This document shows, in pieces, positions 57,353-64,000 of a DNA stretch of 64,000 bases. Position numbers and translations under genes: made by a program. The stretch's first letter is position 1, and every line of letters begins with the position of its first letter. The DNA comes from Bryum argenteum (Eukaryota; Streptophyta; Bryopsida; Bryales; Bryaceae). The stretch spans positions 4,327,409 through 4,391,408 of the forward strand of contig CM073328.1 in assembly GCA_037043015.1 (NCBI GenBank), written 5' to 3'. The notes beneath the pieces were generated by a model. The model did not search any database. It was not told where the DNA came from and was given only the letters and a program-made list of their open reading frames with translations.

Positions 57353-58169
57353 AAATAACACTATGCGGCTCATTTACAAAACTCAACAAGATTAGTTCCT
57401 CAAAAGTTAACATATTTAAACCACGTAAAATCTTCACGAATCATTTAAAAGTTATATAACATCAATACCAAAACTACTAAATATTTCCATTGGATTGAAG
57501 CATAGTAGGGTGTATCACTTTTAGACAAGTACTCCGTACAAAAAAGTAGAAAAATTCAATGCCCTTAAAATGCGTAAATTTGCTCTAACTAGAAGTCTAA
57601 AAGAGTTTATTGACATAGAAAGCAATTAGCACTACTCGCTATTGTCACTAAGTGCTAAAAGCAGAGGGATTTAAGGAGAATTAAGACAACTTCCATTCAA
57701 AGTTGTAGACAACTAATCTTTCTTGTTAGTAATACTAAGAGAAGAGCCAAAGTACCAAATTTTGATCTTCCATACTTCCCAAAGTAGCCTTTTGTGCCAA
57801 AAATATCAGTTGGTACCACACCTCACATGTAGATTGTATTATTAAGGTGGAAAATGTAAAAATCTACGAAATAATTATAATTCTTGACTCAATTACAAAG
57901 TGCCAAAGATTTTGCACTTTGACGGGTAAAAATCATATAAATAAGAATGAGTTTTGGGAAGTAATGATAGACATTTGCTTCTTGTAACCTTACAAGAATT
58001 TTTCTGACCTTACCTTAGAATGTAAAGATTTTTAGTTTTTTGGTCTTTACAATTTGATTTCAGCAAAAGTTTTGTAGTTTGAGTGTTTTTATCAATACAA
58101 TAATAAATTTATGTTAACCGTTATGTAGAAATGAGCCCTAACACACTTGACTTGACTATGGTCAAGCTC
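57353..58169. other. Intergenic, nothing seen
   Basis: AT-rich, no coding signal and no repeat ends identified. Confidence 0.4.
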
Positions 58170-58950
58170 TCAGTTACTAAATATAGACCGTATGAAGTTG
58201 GAACTTTTTGCATTGTAAATTTTTCCCATACCTCTCCAACAAGTCGTTTTGAGTTTTAAAAGTCTTCATACTTTCGGACATATTCTTGGTCAAGGTTGAA
58301 ATCACTATTCATAATTTCCCAAAGTGCCCAAATTATGCTCATTCATTCTCAAAATCTGCCCAAAATCAATTACTTGCAGTAATTTCAAAAATTCACCAAA
58401 AATTGATATTTTACTTTTTTTTCAAGTTTTGTTTCGAGTAGATGTAGAAGAGGTACGGAGACACGATCTTACCATGTGAATTCTAATCCAAGAATTCTTC
58501 ACATGCCTTTTTATTGTCAAAGATCACCCATTGTCATTGAATTTCAACATACCTCTATGTGAATAAGCATGCATTTCTATAGGTAGCATAGATCTACTAA
58601 GGATAAATATTGTATAGGTATAATTGTAACCCGCTTCCAAACAAAAATTTGAAGATTCCTAATTCAAATGTACTTTTGAAATTGGTTTTTCGACTCACAA
58701 AACACTTCAAACCCATTTTACAACCAGGAAAAAAAACATATTTTTGAACTTTGAGCATTACAATATCACAATTGGTGAGGAATAAGAATCTATGATATCA
58801 TACATACGTACAAGTTAGGTACTAGATCTTACGGTTACATACTCAAAATCTTTTCAAAAATTTCTTGAAAGTTAAAACTTTACACCTTGCAAAGGCGCAG
58901 AGCTCTTTTGAGACTTTTCGGGAGTTTTGCCCAAGGCCTTATAACATAAT
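58170..58950. repeat. Diverged relative of the 476-1332 MITE
   Basis: Colinear blocks shared with 570-1300: TTTCCCATACCT, GCCCAAAATCAAT, AAAAATTCACCAAAAA, ATTGTCAAAGA, GACAAGTTAGGT-like and AAGATCTTACGGTTACATAC. The terminal CCCCTAA repeats are not preserved. Confidence 0.55.
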
Positions 58951-59589
58951 GTTCCACATGTTCTTGAAAAAAATGGTTATATACTTTGCACAATTTATTA
59001 CTTCTTTTATCATAGTTTGAGAGAAAAAATACTTTAAGATGTTGAACATACTTTGAACATGCAAATATAAAGGAATTTAAGACCGTAATATACTTCTTGA
59101 TCAACCATAGTGTCCTTCCACCCCATTGCTTCACTTAGATTCCCACAATACTCCCAACGGACTAACTATAGGGCCAAAGACTTGCTAAATTTAGCCAGGC
59201 AAATGCCATTTCTATTCCTAACGGACTAGCTATTTTACTCGCTATCTTTGGCCGTCAATGAATCAATGTAGAGACCCTCCGAACCACTCTTATTCATTCA
59301 ATCACCCTCCAACTCCCACTCAAAGGCATTATTTACTTCAGTTAGCTTAAACTTTACACTCCTAGAGATTTAAGGTTTTATGACTTAGAGTCATATTGAC
59401 TATGACTAAATAGCGTCATGTTGCCCGGAAGGATTAAAGTAAATAAATGAAAATATCACTATTGGTAATCATCTTACATATCATATTATGATATATTGTG
59501 ATACATGTTATGATAATTTGTGGTCACATATCATATTATAATATATTATGATACATGTTATGATAGTTTGTAGTCACATCTATATTTAC

Positions 59590-60240
59590 TTCTATAATAA
59601 TATTGTTCGACGATCCTTCCTACCCACCAACCTACCAACCTACAAACTTACATACCAACCTACAAACTTACATACCTACCTACCTTTTTTGAGTTTTTTG
59701 GAGTATGTAAAAATAAAAATAAAAAAAAAAAAAAAAGAAGAAGAAGAAGAAGAAGAAGAAGAAGAAGAAGAAGAAGAAGAAGAAGAAGAAGAAGAAGAAG
59801 AAGAAGAAGAAGAAGAAGAAGAAGAAGAAGAAGAAGAAGAAGAAGAAGAAGAAGAAGAAGAAGAAGAAGAAGAAGAAGAAGAAGAAGAAGAAGAAGAAGA
59901 AGAAGAAGAAGAAGAAGAAGAAGAAGAAGAAGAAGAAGAAGAAGAAGAAGAAGAAGAAGAAGAAGAAGAAGAAGAAGAAGAAGAAGAAGAAGAAGAAGAA
60001 GAAGAAGAAGAAGAAGAAGAAGAAGAAGAAGAAGAAGAAGAAGAAGAAGAAGAAGAAGAAGAAGAAGAAGAAGAAGAAGAAGAAGAAGAAGAAGAAGAAG
60101 AAGAAGAAGAAGAAGAAGAAGAAAAAAACAAACAGACACATCTAAAAATAATAAAAATAATATGAGGAAATGGTAAATACGAGATAATTCTATAAAAGTA
60201 CCATATAAAGAGCTTTCCCGTCGGGACGATGATTACATTG
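59590..60240 (-). repeat. Second copy of the GGTAGGT element, carrying the GAA array
   Basis: Reverse complement of 18150-18400: CGATCCTTCCTACCCACCAA, repeated CCAACCTACAAACTTACATA, then after the microsatellite GAGGAAATGGTAAATAC, AAAAGTACCAT and CCCGTCGGGACGAT. The 18 kb copy has only a short T/C-rich stretch where this one has the GAA run. Confidence 0.6.
59736..60123. repeat. Uninterrupted GAA trinucleotide array, about 129 units
   Basis: About 388 bp of pure GAA preceded by a 15-16 bp A run and a short AAAAATAAAAAT stretch. The long poly-Glu, poly-Ser, poly-Leu and poly-Phe frames it creates are not genes. Probably arose from the A-rich part of the host repeat. Confidence 0.97.
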
Positions 60241-60919
60241 CTAGTATCATATGTTATCACTGTATGTAATGACATGTGACTAACACTCTTTTATTGGCAT
60301 GGGGACTAATTGATAGCTCATGATTGTAATTATGTTTACAAAAATCACAAGGAGGATTTGAATTTGTTGGTTATAAGAATCTTAGTTCATTGCATTGTAA
60401 TGGTTAGAAGATTCCTAAGTTTTCTTAGAAAACGTATAATTATCAATACATTCAACTAGCTCATAAGTATTATCAAAAACTTGGAAAGATTTCAAATTTC
60501 ATGTGAAGGAAGATGAGGTGAATTTAATGCTCTTGGAAGAGAGAGAAGATAGATTTGAAATAGGGAATACTTGTGAAAGGATATGATTCAAGGAGATTCT
60601 TTTCTAATCATAATTCAAATTGATTTAACTCATAGTTTTAACAATTCTAATCTCCAAAATTCCAATGGCTTCAAGCTCGGCTTCGTTACATAGGAGTGTT
60701 TCTTTATTGAATTCCTAAATCTCAACTTAGGTCCAGTATTGTTGTTTGTGGTCCAAGGTCCATAAGATAGTAGTTTCTTATAGCACTCTATTACTTGATG
60801 TTGGTAATAAAATGACAATTAAATGTATATGTATAGTCTGTAAGATACAGAGAGTCATTATTTAATAAATAGTGGATAACATGTAGATGAAATTTCGTCC
60901 GTTTAGCCACTGTGTTGGA
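60241..60919. other. Intergenic, nothing seen
   Basis: AT-rich, no gene or repeat ends recognised. Confidence 0.4.
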
Positions 60920-61960
60920 GATGCTCTAAGAGGAGACTTTTAGTAACAAATTTTAATTTAAATGAAGGTATATATCATGTTTCTTGAAGGACATTCCCTC
61001 TATAAAGAATGACTCTCATTGTTTCTAAAGCTATAAGTATTGCATAACTTATAGCTTGCAAAGTTGAAACAAATACAACACTTAGATTGAGACTTTTAGA
61101 AGACTCATTAGAGAAATCCGCTAAGTAGTCCCCAGTTTGGACCTTAGTTGATCCCCAGTTGGTCCCCAGTCCGTCGTTTCGTGCCCAGTTTTTGGTTATC
61201 CGCTAAGTAGAGCAAACTGGGGACCAAATGCATGAAATTGGGGACCAGATGTTCGGCGCTCGGCGCTGCCCCTCCGAACTCTTCACTCTAGCTTCTCGCT
61301 GTGCTGCGGACTGGGCACCAAGTCGAACTAGGGACCAAACTCGGAATACCATCACAATCGGTGCATTCTTGAGTTTAGCCCCCAGTTCGATCGTAGTGTA
61401 AAAAGTTGGTGCCCAATTCGACGTTTCGTCCCCAGTCTGACCAAAACTGGGTGTTCTCGTCCCCAGTCCGTCGTACTTAGCGGATTTCTCTATTGTAATC
61501 ATAAGAATCATGGGTATTCATACTTTTTCAAATCAAGAAGGTCAGTCTCTACTTATCAAAAAGTCCCCATACTTAACAAAGTTAACAATATTCCTTTTCA
61601 AAGTCTTATAATGCAACTCACCTTTTAGATCTTGAGGAAGACATTGAGACCCAAAACATTGAATTTGTTTGAGTTACTAAAGGTTTGGATCACCCATTGA
61701 ACCATTCATTATGATGATAATTATTCTGGCAGTTGAAAAGGTTCTTTAAATTATCACAACCTCCTATACGTATATATGATAATTCAAATAGTGGATTAAA
61801 GAAATTCCTAAGTCTTAATAAAATTCTCCATCGTAGTGATAAAAATGATATAAATTCTAATACACCACCTTATCAAAAATTCCATCCTGACGTATATATA
61901 ACTTTGATGCTCCAATATTTTTATTGTGATCATAACGTGAACCATCTCTTTAGAACCTCA
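60920..61960. repeat. Duplicated intergenic block, copy 2
   Basis: Partner of 24090-24780; contains a MITE insertion at 61110-61491. Confidence 0.75.
61110..61491. mobile_element. 382-bp MITE with perfect 18-bp inverted ends and ATT duplication
   Basis: AGAGAAATCCGCTAAGTA at the left and its exact complement at the right, flanked by ATT (61107-61109 and 61492-61494). The paralogous empty site at about 24278 reads CATTGTAATC. The interior is rich in CCCCAGT/ACTGGGG motifs and GC-rich. A 3-bp duplication suggests the PIF/Harbinger group, though that group usually prefers TWA. Target and direction of mobility cannot be known; no transposase. Confidence 0.9.
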
Positions 61961-62199
61961 ATTCCGTTAAACTATGCCATGTGCCATTTTGTCACACCAA
62001 ATCTTACATATGCGCTCACATGGAATGGTGTATTATGTAATATCACAATTTTTTTTTTTTGATAATATCACTCCTTTGTATACATTGTCACTCATTTTCC
62101 ATAATATCAACTTCAAATTCTATTATATCACATGGTTTTTAAACCACAGTTGAGAAAGTTGAGGTGTGCCATTTTAGCGGCATAACGCCATTTTAACGG
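61961..62199 (+). mobile_element. MITE with CCGTTAAA..TGGC termini, copy 2
   Basis: Starts CCGTTAAACTATGCCATGTG and ends CGCCATTTTAACGG: imperfect inverted repeats. The interior matches the reverse complement of 2460-2670. It sits directly upstream of the promoter array of the RING gene at 62.56 kb. Confidence 0.6.
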
Positions 62200-62204
62200 A
62201 ATTG

Positions 62205-62310
62205 GGGATTTAGCTTCTCACACGGAGGCTTCAATATGTTTCTCAGTTCTCATTACCACCGAGGCTTCGATATGTTTCTCACTACCGAGGCTTTTCATTA
62301 AGCTATATAA
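62205..62310 (+). promoter_or_regulatory. GAGGCTTC promoter units and TATA box of RING gene E
   Basis: Three units around CGGAGGCTTCAATATG, CCGAGGCTTCGATATG and CCGAGGCTTTTCATT, then TATATAA at 62304-62310 and the leader GAACTTCTTTTCATTCACAC. This is the layout of gene C, with far fewer upstream units; the MITE at 61961-62199 abuts the array. Confidence 0.65.
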
Positions 62311-62559
62311 GCATCACACACGAACTTCTTTTCATTCACACACTTCACTTTGATCAATCCAAGGTTGTTAACTTCTTCTCGTTGTCCGTCCATTCATAGG
62401 CTTGAGTGTAGTTTGTGATAAGAGAGAGTGCTACGAACATAAGTTTTAGGGTGATTTCACGACATTGGGCATTTGGGCACTGAAGAGTTGATTTGGACGG
62501 ACAGGCATAAAATTGAGTGTTATTTGACAGCTTTAGTGACGTAAAGATCAAAGGACACA

Positions 62560-63973
62560 ATGGCTCAAGTTGTGTTTGATCTGGAGTTGCATAAAGAATG
62601 CAAGGGATGCAACACAACGACGGACCTCTATGCCGTCAACTGCGGCCACATGACCTTGTGTTATTCGTGTGCGAAAGTCTTGTTCCTCAGTGACGCTCTC
62701 TGTTCTCAATGCAAAGTTCCTGTCAAGCAACTCTACCAGGTACTTGCAACCAGTTAGATTAGAAGCAGTGTCATCTTGCAATCATCTAGGGGGTTTAAAT
62801 GTTTAATATAGGGGTGAAAAGGTCGTTCTTTTAGGTTTGACTTGATTTTATGTATTTTTTTTGTATTTGTGGAAAACTCTTGTTTTATGCAATTGTAGGA
62901 ATTCGAGAATATAAATCAAATAGTATGCATGTATGATGAGTAGAATTGTAAATATGACCACAAGTTACATATCAAAATTATTCTTTCGACATCTAAATCA
63001 AGAACTTGTCCTAACATTCTATTCACGATAAAGACTTCGATGGACAACCAAATATATTTCGTCTGTTTTATAAGTTTTGTGGGGTATGGAGGCAATGATG
63101 CATCATGAATTTGGTGCTTGCATCCTTATGGGCAAATTTGATTATATTAAGACTTTCTGACAAACAAGAGACAATCTTGATACTAGAATGTACGAGCGAA
63201 AACTATCAATTAGAAGCTGCAAAAAGTCACTATATATTTGCTCATCCTTGTTTTATCTCCCCAAGTTCCTATTCAGTGTTTTTCGTTCTTTCATTATGTT
63301 TGCACTACCTCAAGGAGACAGAGGCGCTTTGCATCATTCATCTTCCTAAGTTCCTTGTCAATGTCATGTGTTGTCATCTTAAGTATCCTAACTTTCATTC
63401 ATATCATGTCGATTCAGGAGTTCAAGGTGACTGAACACAAGCGGAAGCGAACTAGCCGAGGAGTCAAACGACCACCAAATTATATGTTGTACATGAAAGG
63501 TTTACAGTTTCCCACCTCGCTTACTCCAAACTGGTAAGAATCGACCTATATTCACAATACAATACATGTTGCTTGAATTCTGTCTTCAATACCAACTCTC
63601 TAGGTTGTCACTCCGATCATCCTGGTGACAATGCAGGTATCCTTTTGAGATAAGATTGCCAGGGCTTAAGAAGATACCTACATTCCAAGAAGCTCAGAAG
63701 CACTTGAACCGTGGGAATCATCCATACCCAATCGCTAGTACTCGGGTGCGGCAGGTGGTGAACCCTGATGGGAATTCCAAGGACTGCATTGCTACCGCGC
63801 GGAAGCAGCAGAAGGTGAACCCAGTTCGGGGTTGCAAGGAATGCGGCAGAGATACAAGCCTTCATCGCACTACGTGCGGTCACTTGAGTTTATGTTTGGA
63901 GTGTGCAAATGTCATGTTCTTGTCTAGAGCTCCTTGTCCTCACTGCCTCTTTCCGGTCACACAGCTCGTCGAT
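62560..63973 (+). CDS. Two-RING family member, copy E (3' end beyond the window)
   Basis: Exons 62560-62739, 63418-63533 and 63637-63973 with GT-AG introns; 211 residues so far, and the next donor GAT|GTAAGTG lies at 63974. Exon 1 encodes RING 1 (Cys14, 17, 28, His30, Cys34, 37, 48, 51). Exon 2 and the start of exon 3 encode the linker (EFKV, MLYMKGLQF, WYPFEI, LKKIPTFQEAQKH). Exon 3 then gives a second RING (CKEC, CGH, CLEC, CPHC) with the same spacing. The linker joins two RINGs, so single-RING copies may be cut-down forms of a RING-linker-RING gene. Introns are longer (678 bp) than in other copies. Function likely E3 ligase-like; unproven. Confidence 0.8.
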
Positions 63974-64000
63974 GTAAGTGAGCCTATACCTTTCTTCCAA

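Noticed and set aside
59548-60275. Long open frames of poly-Glu, poly-Ser, poly-Leu and poly-Phe
   Set aside because: They are products of the GAA microsatellite read in different frames, with no other coding signal.

Overview
The window is land-plant nuclear DNA. The evidence is a plastid-type thioredoxin with a transit peptide, a plant-like 5S rRNA sequence, a short run of TTTAGGG units, a chromodomain Ty3/gypsy element, and short GT-AG introns in AT-rich, repeat-dense surroundings. The 5S-derived sequence and the type of LINE look unlike common angiosperm forms, so a seed-free or early-diverging plant is possible, but I cannot name the species.

Layout. 0-7 kb: MITE-like elements, a perfect hairpin and tandem repeats, with no convincing gene. 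7.3-7.85 kb (-): a thioredoxin, the only household gene. 10-21 kb (-), 30-37 kb (-), 38.5-41.5 kb (+) and 62-64 kb (+): nine members of one undescribed-looking gene family. Members encode a short C3HC4 RING finger, then a conserved linker of about 65-70 residues (starts E-Y/F-K-V, ends W/F-x-EA), then a fast-evolving basic/acidic tail. Copies at 10.1-11.6, 30.4-32.6 and 38.8-39.6 kb have open reading frames across all predicted exons. The copy at 62.56 kb runs off the window and carries two RINGs. The copy at 14.9-16.9 kb has one nonsense codon, and the one at 20.5-21.3 kb has a tail frameshift. Those at 12.3, 35-36.6 and 40.5-41.4 kb are pseudogenes. A segment holding two copies (13.55-22.99 kb) is directly duplicated at 29.10-37.51 kb. 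Between the two copies lie a tRNA-like SINE and a decayed protein-kinase pseudogene.

41.70-57.34 kb is one LINE insertion, bounded by a 12-bp target duplication. It starts exactly with a full-length 5S rRNA-like sequence. Its open frame carries a 2A-like motif, then APE endonuclease, reverse transcriptase, RNase H and a C-terminal zinc motif. It ends in a TATC-repeat tail preceded by a stem-loop that is also the 3' end of the SINEs here. A chromodomain Ty3/gypsy element (44.535-50.698 kb, 5-bp duplication CTATG) is nested in the endonuclease region. Its LTRs hold a long array of heat-shock-element-like half sites, and the sequence just after the 5' LTR is complementary to the predicted RNA 5' end, as in self-primed Tf1-type elements.

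How the parts relate: the RING family spreads by segmental duplication, exon reshuffling and internal repeat growth, and several members share a promoter built from a degenerate GAGGCTTCAAT satellite. SINE tails lying antisense at the 3' ends of two RING genes supply or abut their stop codons. Several breaks in the LINE and in one RING gene are single-base losses in or near homopolymers, so assembly error is an alternative to true decay there.
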